A stretch of 64,000 nt of DNA, taken from positions 1 to 64,000 of the forward strand of contig NZ_JAAKGO010000007.1 in assembly GCF_011043525.1 (NCBI RefSeq), in the 5' to 3' direction. Shown here one piece after another: positions 45,127 to 52,655 of this stretch (within the stretch, counting starts at the first letter, position 1; every line of letters starts with the position of its first letter). Origin of the DNA: Sphingobacterium sp. SGG-5 (lineage in GTDB: Bacteria; Bacteroidota; Bacteroidia; Sphingobacteriales; Sphingobacteriaceae). The position numbers were made by a program, and so were the translations under genes. The notes below the pieces were generated by a model that had not been told where the DNA came from, made no database searches, and saw only the letters and a program-made list of their open reading frames with translations.

Positions 45127-48100
45127 TTAAAACTTAACGTCGACACCTAAGGAATAAACACGTTGTTGCGGATAAAACCCGTTGGAAACATCCGGTGCCT
45201 CAGGATCCAAGTATTTAAACTCTGTCCAGGTAAAAAGATTAGCACCGGATACGTTCAGTCGGAGGTTTTGCATTCCCAGTCTCTTCACCCAACTTTTCGA
45301 AAAGTTGTAGCCCACCTGTGCCGTTTTTACCCTTAAGTAACTTCCATCGACAATCCACATGGTCGAAGCCCATTTATTATTCTGCACCTTAATATCCGAC
45401 AGACGAGGATATTTAGCATCTCTATTCTCGGGCGTCCACATATTTTCAACCAGATATTTTGGAGCATTTCCTAATTGAAAGAAGGCTGTTGTAAACTCGG
45501 TATTATCATAGCCAATTTCAGGATAATAACCACTTAAAGCATATTCCGCCTGAGCAGCTCCCTGCAACATAACCGAAAAATCAAATCCCTTATATTCACC
45601 AAAGAAGGTCAATGCGGAAAGTAGCTGCGGCATATTGCTATGTCCGATCCACATTCTGTCATCTGCATACGTCAATTTACCATCCCCATTCACATCCAAG
45701 TATTTGATATCGCCCGCTTTATTTCCACCAAAAATGCTTGGCCAATTTTGTGCCTCTTCATCCGTTTGGAAGAGTCCCAAGGCGACTAAGCCATGTTTTT
45801 CGCCCAACGGACGGCCATTTCGCTTTAAATGATCAGGGGTGTTCGGACTATCTCTTACACTCAGGTAGCGGTTTTTGTAATAGCTCATATTAAACTGTAC
45901 CCCATAATTGAAAGCGCCGACATGATGATGATGGTTGATACCGAATTCAAATCCTCTATTATCGGTCTTCCCGGTATTTATCACCGAAGGAAAATATCCC
46001 CCCATCGACGGAGCGAAAGTTCCGCCCTGAGTTTCCAGGATATTATCGGTTACTTTATAGAATGCGTCTATTTCAAATCCCAGTAGATTATTCCATAAGT
46101 TGGCTTCTAGTCCAACGTTATAAATATTGACCGTCTCCCATGATAAGTCTGGATTATTCAAGGCACTGGTTTTATAAGCGTTTTGTGGCACACCACCGAT
46201 AACGACACTTGGATCATCTGAAGCGATTGCCATGGTACTCAAAAAAGTGTATGCTTTGACCCCCGAATCATTCCCCAACTTACCAACAGACCCTCTTAAT
46301 TTCAAATTATTCACAAAAGGCAAAGCATTTCTAAAAAAGTCCTCTTCCGATATCCGCCAGCCGACAGATACAGCAGGAAACAATGCCCACCTTCTGTCTT
46401 TTGAAAATTTATAAGAAGCATCGTATCTACCGGAAATTTCAAGCAGATATTTCGCCGCATAATCATAGTTCAAGCGCCCTACCAACCCCGCGCTGGGCAC
46501 GATGCTGCTACTTCCCGAAAATGCACCATCCCCTGGCGTCAGCTCACTGGCAAAGTCCAGCTCTGGAAGTTCCGTAAAATCTAAACCCTGAGTAGAGATC
46601 GAAAACTTGTTACCTATCGTCTGGAATTGCTCGTAAAGAACAAGCCCTGAAAACGTATGTTGACCAAATGTCCTATTATAATTTAGAGCACCCTGCAAAG
46701 ACGTCTCACCCGACCGTGACATATTCTCAGCCAGCTTCGTCTGGCTTCCGACAGAAGAATCCCGTATCTGATATTTTAAACCTGTCTGATCCACTATTCC
46801 CTGGGCAATTAAATAAGGCGTTTGAAATGCTTTCGCATAAGAACCGAGGTAATCATAACTTCCCATTACAAACGATGATAGTCCTTTCGTAATAAAAGGC
46901 ATATCAAAGTCCAATCGCAGATTGCTCTGAAAATTGTCGTTATAATTTCTGCGAAAGCCTGAATCTTCCAATGCTGAAATCGGACTCACCACAGGTCCAT
47001 TCGTAATATTACCTACCGGATAACCATCATACTCCTTAGGTAAATAAGGATGTGCACGCATCGCCTGTTGAAAGACATTGTTCCAGGTATTCTTTTCCGT
47101 ACTGAAAGTTGGTGCCACCTTCTGGCTCTTCCGGCCACCAACGCCGATTTGTACCTTCAGATTGTCCGTAGCTCTTATTTCCACATTACTTCTCAGGTTG
47201 TAGCGATCAAAATTGATGTTTTTAACATTTCCATCCTGATTGTAATACCCCCCGTAAAAATAATAGCTGATTTTATCATTCTTTCCTTCTACCGACACAC
47301 CACTATGGGATGTCCGACCGATCCGGAACAATTCGTCAACCCAATTGGTATTGCCCCACTTTCCTTCGGGATCTCCCTCGATAATCTTTCGGATATCAGT
47401 ATTGCTGAACAACGGCTCCTTTCCATTGATCATGCGGGCTTTATTATACCAATAGGCATATTCCGGCCCATTAAGAAATTCAGGAAACATCGTGTTTTCG
47501 GTCAATTGTGAAGAGTGGTTAAACCGAACCGAGGGTTTCAGTGAACGGCCTTTTTTGGTAGTCACCAAAATTACCCCAGCTGCAGCCTGCAATCCATACA
47601 CTGCAGCGGCAGAGGCATCTTTCAAAATCGAGATTGACTCGATCTCTTCCGGATCAATCTGGGTAAATGAACGCCGTACACCATCGACAATAACGACCGG
47701 CGCATTAGACGAAGCAAAGCTACTCGCGCCGCGTATATACATTGTCGATTGGTCATTACCGGGTTCTCCTCCTCCTTGTCTGGAAATTAGTCCCGGCAAT
47801 TTTCCCGTAATCATGTTGGTAATATTTCCTACCGGCGCTCGCATGATTTCTTTTGAATTGATCTGCGCCACTGAGCCTGTGACCGATTCCCGACGTTGGG
47901 TCCCATACCCTACCACCACGACTTCATCCAAGTCCTGATCTTCCGGCGAAAGCACAATATGTATCTCATTATAATTAGCCACCGTAATTTTATAGGGTGC
48001 ATAGCCAATCCGTGAAAAAGAGATTTCATCCTTTATATTCACTTCAGGTATCTCAAACCACCCGTCCTGATTACTGGCGGTGACAAATCCCGATGTCAAA

Positions 48101-48558
48101 TTTCGGACAGTAACATCAGCAAGTGATTCTCCACTGCTGCTGCTAATTCTCCCCTTAAGACTACGGGATTGCCCTACTTCGATCGATGTAGGGTGCGAGG
48201 TGCTTCGTTTGATCAACACCGTCGATTCTTCAATCTCATAATCCAGTGCTTGTCCCTTCAGACAAGCGTCCAACACTTCCCTTAACGATGCATTTTTTAA
48301 GTCGATCGTTACAGGCTTCGCTCCTTTCAATATATTATGATTAAAGAGAAAGTCATACCCTGTCTTACTCTTAATCTCCAACAACACCTCTTTAATAGGT
48401 TGCTTATTGACGTGGAGCGAAAGGCGCTGAGCAGTTACCGTCGCTTGGACATTCAGGCAGAAGGACACGACAAGAAACACAGTAAGCTTCATCATGATGC
48501 ATATCTTAAATAATAACCGCCTTTTCAGGCCGTATAATTCGTCTGTTTTTTTATACAT
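45127..48558 (-). CDS. SusC/RagA TonB-linked outer membrane transporter with STN domain
   Basis: A 1143-residue importer. Signal helix about 23-44, STN domain about 48-117 (IKEVLLEIKSKTGYDFLFNH), carboxypeptidase-regulatory-like domain about 132-205 (GRISSSSGESLADVTVRNLT), plug start LDEVVVVGYGTQRRESVTGS, plug core ASAAAVYGLQAAAGVILVTT, barrel to YSLGVDVKF. Unlike in PULs 1-3 it does not follow fecR directly; a DUF4988 lipoprotein gene lies between. It still keeps the leader with the antisense promoter-like box and hairpin. Confidence 0.95.
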   Translation of the reverse strand: MYKKTDELYGLKRRLLFKICIMMKLTVFLVVSFCLNVQATVTAQRLSLHVNKQPIKEVLLEIKSKTGYDFLFNHNILKGAKPVTIDLKNASLREVLDACLKGQALDYEIEESTVLIKRSTSHPTSIEVGQSRSLKGRISSSSGESLADVTVRNLTSGFVTASNQDGWFEIPEVNIKDEISFSRIGYAPYKITVANYNEIHIVLSPEDQDLDEVVVVGYGTQRRESVTGSVAQINSKEIMRAPVGNITNMITGKLPGLISRQGGGEPGNDQSTMYIRGASSFASSNAPVVIVDGVRRSFTQIDPEEIESISILKDASAAAVYGLQAAAGVILVTTKKGRSLKPSVRFNHSSQLTENTMFPEFLNGPEYAYWYNKARMINGKEPLFSNTDIRKIIEGDPEGKWGNTNWVDELFRIGRTSHSGVSVEGKNDKISYYFYGGYYNQDGNVKNINFDRYNLRSNVEIRATDNLKVQIGVGGRKSQKVAPTFSTEKNTWNNVFQQAMRAHPYLPKEYDGYPVGNITNGPVVSPISALEDSGFRRNYNDNFQSNLRLDFDMPFITKGLSSFVMGSYDYLGSYAKAFQTPYLIAQGIVDQTGLKYQIRDSSVGSQTKLAENMSRSGETSLQGALNYNRTFGQHTFSGLVLYEQFQTIGNKFSISTQGLDFTELPELDFASELTPGDGAFSGSSSIVPSAGLVGRLNYDYAAKYLLEISGRYDASYKFSKDRRWALFPAVSVGWRISEEDFFRNALPFVNNLKLRGSVGKLGNDSGVKAYTFLSTMAIASDDPSVVIGGVPQNAYKTSALNNPDLSWETVNIYNVGLEANLWNNLLGFEIDAFYKVTDNILETQGGTFAPSMGGYFPSVINTGKTDNRGFEFGINHHHHVGAFNYGVQFNMSYYKNRYLSVRDSPNTPDHLKRNGRPLGEKHGLVALGLFQTDEEAQNWPSIFGGNKAGDIKYLDVNGDGKLTYADDRMWIGHSNMPQLLSALTFFGEYKGFDFSVMLQGAAQAEYALSGYYPEIGYDNTEFTTAFFQLGNAPKYLVENMWTPENRDAKYPRLSDIKVQNNKWASTMWIVDGSYLRVKTAQVGYNFSKSWVKRLGMQNLRLNVSGANLFTWTEFKYLDPEAPDVSNGFYPQQRVYSLGVDVKF

Positions 48559-48584
48559 TTGTTAAGTTGTTTTAGTAAAAAACT

Positions 48585-48644
48585 CATGTTGCATTGTTTT
48601 TTTAACTACAGCTAACTTTTTAGAGCCAGGAACGGTAGCAACGT
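48585..48644. repeat. susC leader element, copy 1 of a duplicated block
   Basis: This copy opens with CATGTTGCATTG (48585-48596), has a middle TACAG-CTAAC segment and ends with GAACGGTAGCAACGT (48630-48644). The same three segments in the same order and nearly the same spacing lie at 50508-50565, in front of the DUF4988 gene. Confidence 0.7.
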
Positions 48645-48657
48645 CCCTGGCTTTTTT
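48625..48657 (+). terminator. hairpin with T-tract upstream of susC, PUL 4
   Basis: Arms 48625-48634 and 48642-48651 pair over 10 bp with one mismatch in the plus-strand RNA, loop GTAGCAA, then TTTTTT. The mismatch would be a G-U pair on the minus strand, so pairing does not favour the plus strand here; the T-tract does. Confidence 0.58.
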
Positions 48658-48684
48658 GTTAAAAGTATCTGCTCACAAAAACTA

Positions 48685-50472
48685 TCAATCAAAATCTCTA
48701 AACGCCATTCCATACAGCCCTGCCGTCTTTAACCCGGTATTGGCCATCGGATCAGACAATAAAGGACTATACATATAAGCCCTCGTTTTAGCCCTCTCTG
48801 GATCTGCTGTTGTATTTTCCGCATTCGTCGATGTCCAAAACTGGGTTTGTCGCGTTGAGCCAAGTACAATATTCCCGCCCATTTCAGCGATTTTTTGATT
48901 GATCTGATCTTGATCACTTCCCGAATTTGGAGCCCATGCCTCATGGAAGTAGCGATAATCTCTTATAGCCCCAAGGTACCAGTCGTCATAGCCACCGGCA
49001 CGCACACGTATGACCCAGCGTGCGATGTAGTTATCGTTTGAACCTACACCTAAAACATTGATGATTGCCGTGGTATTCGCCTTCCCATCGGTATCACTAT
49101 GTGCGCCAAGTATGTCAGTGCTACCATTAAGATACCATGGCGTCCGCTCGGCAGCCAACGTTCCGGTTCCACGAATAGACACATGCATAACTTTTCCCGT
49201 TATTTTATAAGCAGTAATACCAGATAGCGGTAAAGTTTGATCGATATGTACAATCATTCCCCCTTTCCAATAGTCCCCCAGCTTCGGAGGTGCTATCGAA
49301 AGACTCTGCTCTCCAATTGTCAAAATTGTATTCGGCGCAAAATAATAGTCAAAACTGCCGCCCGCTGTGGCGAAGGTAACCTTCCGCAGCTCCGGAAACC
49401 CATCCGGAAGCATCAGCCGAAATGTATCCTCAGCTTTGACTGCAGTGACATCTTTCACATTCGTCGATTCCGCACTCTCTGTAAACGTGAAGGTTGCTCC
49501 TGTTATGTCTACGCCGCTGGCCACATCAGTCAGGCTCACACTCGCATAGTTCACCACACCAACTTCCACTTTCACCGGAATTTTCCGTTGCAGCTCTCGC
49601 CCATATTGATCTTTCGCCCGTACGGTAAGGATACCTTCCTCATCAAACTCCGGTTCTATGCCCATTGGCGACGTGATATATAATACACCTGTCTTTTGTG
49701 CGGCATCCAATTCATAGGTCGCCGACCAGGCTTCAGGAAAATCAAATTCAAGTTCTTCAATGCCCACCTGCTGAAAGTCAACCGCAATGGCAAAACCAGA
49801 CGCGATCGTCAACACTTCATTTTCAGGACGATCAATTAAAAACGTAAAAGGACGGTCCCGAGGTATCACATACGATTTGCCTGATGTCTCGTTGGATGTA
49901 ATGGTTGCGTTGCTATCCACATCGAATGTTACTCCGCTGAATAAAGACTTCCGCCCGATTGCCCGAAACGGCTCCCCGTCAGCATTAAATAACTCTTCCT
50001 CAGCACCTTCCAAACTAACAACCCAGTTACCTGCTTCATTCACCAACATACTAGGCACCTGACCTTCCTCCACGGGATAATTTTTTCTGTCTTTATCTTT
50101 GAGAAGCCTTACGGCAGATGTTCCTGTTCCATTAACAACCGTCCAATAATAGTCGCCATCAATAAGATGAGCGCCTACAAGTGGGCTTGGATAACTGGCA
50201 TAATCCACGCGGACTGTAGCCGACGATCCGTCTACAAAATGCAGATGGGTTAATTCTCCCACTGTTTCTGCACTTTCTATAAGCGATTCCTGTTCGATGG
50301 CTGTAACGATGGCTTTCAGTGAAGCGATATCTTCATTGGCCATATCTACCCAGGTCTCCACATCCCCAGCAGGAGGTAGTGATTGGGTATCCTCTGTTTC
50401 TTTTTTACATTGGCTGCACAGGAAGATCATTCCCAAGAGCATCAATCTAAAAAACCATTGTTGTTTTTGCAT
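48685..50472 (-). CDS. DUF4988-type lipoprotein with C-terminal DUF1566-like region
   Basis: A lipoprotein of 595 residues with start at 50472 (MQKQQWFF, lipobox CSQC, Cys22); earlier in-frame ATGs at 50496, 50517 and 50562 run into the leader. The N-terminal helix DIASLKAIVTAIEQ and the following strands fit DUF4988. Ig-like beta segments fill the middle (ILTVRAKDQYGRELQRKIPV). The end, with WYLGAIRDYRYFHEAWAPNS and TRQTQFWTSTNAE, resembles DUF1566/Lcl-type domains of surface proteins. No enzyme motif is seen. Its place between fecR and susC is odd, since such binders normally follow SusD, and its leader copies that of susC. Confidence 0.78.
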   Translation of the reverse strand: MQKQQWFFRLMLLGMIFLCSQCKKETEDTQSLPPAGDVETWVDMANEDIASLKAIVTAIEQESLIESAETVGELTHLHFVDGSSATVRVDYASYPSPLVGAHLIDGDYYWTVVNGTGTSAVRLLKDKDRKNYPVEEGQVPSMLVNEAGNWVVSLEGAEEELFNADGEPFRAIGRKSLFSGVTFDVDSNATITSNETSGKSYVIPRDRPFTFLIDRPENEVLTIASGFAIAVDFQQVGIEELEFDFPEAWSATYELDAAQKTGVLYITSPMGIEPEFDEEGILTVRAKDQYGRELQRKIPVKVEVGVVNYASVSLTDVASGVDITGATFTFTESAESTNVKDVTAVKAEDTFRLMLPDGFPELRKVTFATAGGSFDYYFAPNTILTIGEQSLSIAPPKLGDYWKGGMIVHIDQTLPLSGITAYKITGKVMHVSIRGTGTLAAERTPWYLNGSTDILGAHSDTDGKANTTAIINVLGVGSNDNYIARWVIRVRAGGYDDWYLGAIRDYRYFHEAWAPNSGSDQDQINQKIAEMGGNIVLGSTRQTQFWTSTNAENTTADPERAKTRAYMYSPLLSDPMANTGLKTAGLYGMAFRDFD

Positions 50473-50507
50473 AATTCCATTGATTAGTTTATTCATTTCT
50501 ACAAATT

Positions 50508-50565
50508 CATGTTGCATTGATTTTGGATACAGACTAACGTTAATAACTATGAACGGTAGCAACGT
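50508..50565. repeat. susC leader element, copy 2 (upstream of DUF4988 gene)
   Basis: Contains CATGTTGCATTG (50508-50519), TACAG-A-CTAAC and GAACGGTAGCAACGT (50551-50565) as in copy 1. Its hairpin is a perfect 5-bp stem (50551-50555 with 50563-50567, loop GTAGCAA), but it lacks the outer stem and the T-tract. No TAnnTTTG box was found near the gene start, so an antisense RNA is not predicted here. Confidence 0.65.
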
Positions 50566-50598
50566 TCTTACATGTTGAAAGTCCTCATAGCGTGTGTT

Positions 50599-51780
50599 TT
50601 ATTTCGTAACGACGATCCTCCTTTCTTTTATTTCAAATTTTACATTGCTGATTTTTTCCAGCTTCAAGAGTAAGCTCCTAAGCGATTTTGTCCTTTTGAA
50701 TGTTCCCGTGAATCTTTCTTCCGGCATGTAGGTATAGTCGATCTGCTGTATATTATACCATCGTCGGACTTCCGCCAGTATCTCCGGAACGGACTGTCCA
50801 TTAAAGCTAAAATAACCATCTTTCCAGCTGATAAAGTCATTCACGTTGACCTGTTTTTTATGAAATATGCGATCGTTATGGCTTGCGATGACTTGTTCCG
50901 ATGGCTTCAATAATAGATTATGATGATCACCCGTCAGCCGTACCAAACCTGTTATCAGTGTCGTCGTCGTCTTGTTCTCTCCTTTATAAGCTGAGACATT
51001 GAAGGAAGTTCCTAAGACCCGGATCAAGGGTCCTTTTTCCGTTTCTACATAAAAAGGCTTTTCCTTATTATGCGCAACCTCAAAATAACCTTCCCCAGTC
51101 AACTTTACCCGACGTTCTTTACCCGAAAAAGAACGCGGATAGGTCAGTGAAGACCCGCTATTCAACCAAACTTCAGTGCCATCAATCAACAACACCTTAC
51201 TGGATTGCCCTTTGGGCGTCGTGAATACCATATCTTCCGCTTGCGACATGCGTCCATCAGCAATTTGCTGTACTTCGTATATCCGTTCACCATTCTCCCC
51301 TACCCTGATCTTTACACCCGTTTCAGCCAAAACATTCGACTGGCTTTCTTCCAACAATTGTATCTCCCCATTGGGCAATTGCACAAACGGCACACTGTCT
51401 GGAATGATGTAAATATCATCTGCTTTATAAGTTGCCTCCTGAGCGAAATCGACTCCGTTAGGTTCGGTCAGTTCTGATTTTTTCCACAACCAGAGCAAAG
51501 AAGACATACCCACCACCAATACGGCCGCAATGGAAATGTACTTTTTAAAAGATATCGGTTGACGCTGGACGTTCTTACGTATCTCGTCGTAGACTGCCTG
51601 TCTTCGAACTTCTGGCAGGACATGGATCTGCGGCTTCTTATCCAGAATATCGGTAAGCACTTCCTCCTGAATATCTGTATCTATCGTCTCTAACAAGGCA
51701 AACAACTCATCCAGTTCCACCGGAGAAATGGTGTCGGCAATATGCTTTTCCAGTAAATATTTTAATCTTACTTTGTCCAT
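50599..51780 (-). CDS. FecR-family anti-sigma factor (DUF4974 C-terminus)
   Basis: A 393-residue anti-sigma factor with cytoplasmic part 1-80, membrane helix about 82-99 (ISIAAVLVVGMSSLLWLW), FecR domain with FTTPKGQSSKVLLIDGTEVW and LTGEGYFEVAHNKEKPFYVE, and DUF4974 end with EVRRWYNIQQIDYTYMPEER and RRIVVTK. It follows its sigma gene by 126 nt; that gap has a 7-bp inverted repeat (GCGATAT / ATATCGC, near 51806-51835). The next gene is the DUF4988 lipoprotein, not SusC. Confidence 0.93.
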   Translation of the reverse strand: MDKVRLKYLLEKHIADTISPVELDELFALLETIDTDIQEEVLTDILDKKPQIHVLPEVRRQAVYDEIRKNVQRQPISFKKYISIAAVLVVGMSSLLWLWKKSELTEPNGVDFAQEATYKADDIYIIPDSVPFVQLPNGEIQLLEESQSNVLAETGVKIRVGENGERIYEVQQIADGRMSQAEDMVFTTPKGQSSKVLLIDGTEVWLNSGSSLTYPRSFSGKERRVKLTGEGYFEVAHNKEKPFYVETEKGPLIRVLGTSFNVSAYKGENKTTTTLITGLVRLTGDHHNLLLKPSEQVIASHNDRIFHKKQVNVNDFISWKDGYFSFNGQSVPEILAEVRRWYNIQQIDYTYMPEERFTGTFKRTKSLRSLLLKLEKISNVKFEIKERRIVVTK

Positions 51781-51906
51781 TTAAGTTTATATTTTCGGAG
51801 GAAGGCGATATTACCCCCAATCTAAAGCATATCGCTTTTGCGCCTCTTTATATAAAGAACCCGAAAAATAAAAGGTAGGACTAGTCCGAATTGAAATAAA
51901 TTAAAA

Positions 51907-52494
51907 TCAGCCTAATAAAAACAACAAAAGTAACGGGTAACCAAAACGTTGAAAGTGCTTTCTAAAGGTTTTTAGAGCCTGGACAATATGATTTTTAACC
52001 GTATTGGGCGCAATATTCATCTGCTGTGCGATCTCTTTGTGATTCAAGCCCTCCTGCCGACTCAACAGGTAAGCCCTTCTCTGCTGTTCAGGCAACTTTT
52101 CAAGGACCGCGTTTTCTAAATCCAAAATTTCATGGATAAGTGTACCCTGATCATAGCTTCCGCTTTGCTCGATCGCTGTCTGGGCTAAAGCTGTTCGTCT
52201 CTTTAGCTGTACTTGTAAATCCCGAAGTCTATTTAAGGATAGTCGCTTGGCGATAACATATATGAAAGTCCAGATATTGCCCGATTCATCTAATTCGGAA
52301 CGGGCATTCCACACTTTGATAAATACATCCTGTACAATTTCCTCGCTTTCAAACGGATCTTTGAGAACACTATAAGCCACGTGATAAACCGCATCGGAAT
52401 AATGATCAAAAAGTTGCTTTAAAGCAGCTTCCTCGCCTCTTTTCAATGCGCCTATACGAATAGCATGTTCTATATCTTGATGTACTCTAATCAC
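51907..52494 (-). CDS. ECF RNA polymerase sigma-70 factor
   Basis: A 195-residue sigma factor. Region 2 (about 20-85) has LFDHYSDAVYHVAYSVLKDP and SEEIVQDVFIKVWNARSELD; region 4 (about 130-182) has LPEQQRRAYLLSRQEGLNHK and QMNIAPNTVKNHIVQALKTF. The C-terminal ten residues (YPLLLLFLLG) are entirely hydrophobic. It heads PUL 4, and its promoter is visible at 52525-52554. Confidence 0.93.
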   Translation of the reverse strand: MIRVHQDIEHAIRIGALKRGEEAALKQLFDHYSDAVYHVAYSVLKDPFESEEIVQDVFIKVWNARSELDESGNIWTFIYVIAKRLSLNRLRDLQVQLKRRTALAQTAIEQSGSYDQGTLIHEILDLENAVLEKLPEQQRRAYLLSRQEGLNHKEIAQQMNIAPNTVKNHIVQALKTFRKHFQRFGYPLLLLFLLG

Positions 52495-52513
52495 GCCTCA
52501 GGTTTAAAATAGG

Positions 52514-52554
52514 GGGTACGTACACGAAGTTACGCATTATTTTTAAAAATCCAA
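52514..52554 (-). promoter_or_regulatory. promoter of PUL 4 sigma gene with GTACGTAC palindrome
   Basis: On the minus strand TTG (52552-52554), a 19-nt spacer and TAACTTCG (52525-52532) resemble the Bacteroidota promoter, with C for T in the -7 box. GTACGTAC lies just downstream at the expected transcription start. The block closely resembles 17075-17112. Confidence 0.52.
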
Positions 52555-52576
52555 TACAAATTACAAGTCGCTGCCC

Positions 52577-52630
52577 TAAATTTATCAGCCCCTACGCCTG
52601 CTTTCGCAGACGTAGGGGCTGATAAATTTA
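52577..52630 (-). terminator. terminator of PUL 5 with perfect 20-bp stem
   Basis: Arms 52577-52596 and 52611-52630 are perfectly complementary over 20 bp; the 14-nt loop can form a small inner CTGC/GCAG hairpin. It lies 26 nt after the PUL 5 tandem-barrel gene and 47 nt before the PUL 4 sigma promoter block, insulating the two loci. The symmetric A/T ends allow action in both directions. Confidence 0.85.
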
Positions 52631-52655
52631 AACTAAGAATAAAGTTACTATTCCT

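Larger units (their letters stand above)
48567..48657 (+). ncRNA. predicted cis-antisense sRNA over the susC leader, PUL 4
   Basis: TACATTTG (48554-48561) matches TAnnTTTG and spans the susC start codon on the plus strand. A hairpin with six T residues ends at 48657, giving an RNA of about 90 nt. The -33 region is poor. Part of this leader is copied at 50508-50565. Confidence 0.48.

Noticed and set aside
50551..50567. Antisense RNA terminator before the DUF4988 gene
   Set aside because: The stem is only 5 bp, no T-tract follows and no TAnnTTTG box lies near the gene start.
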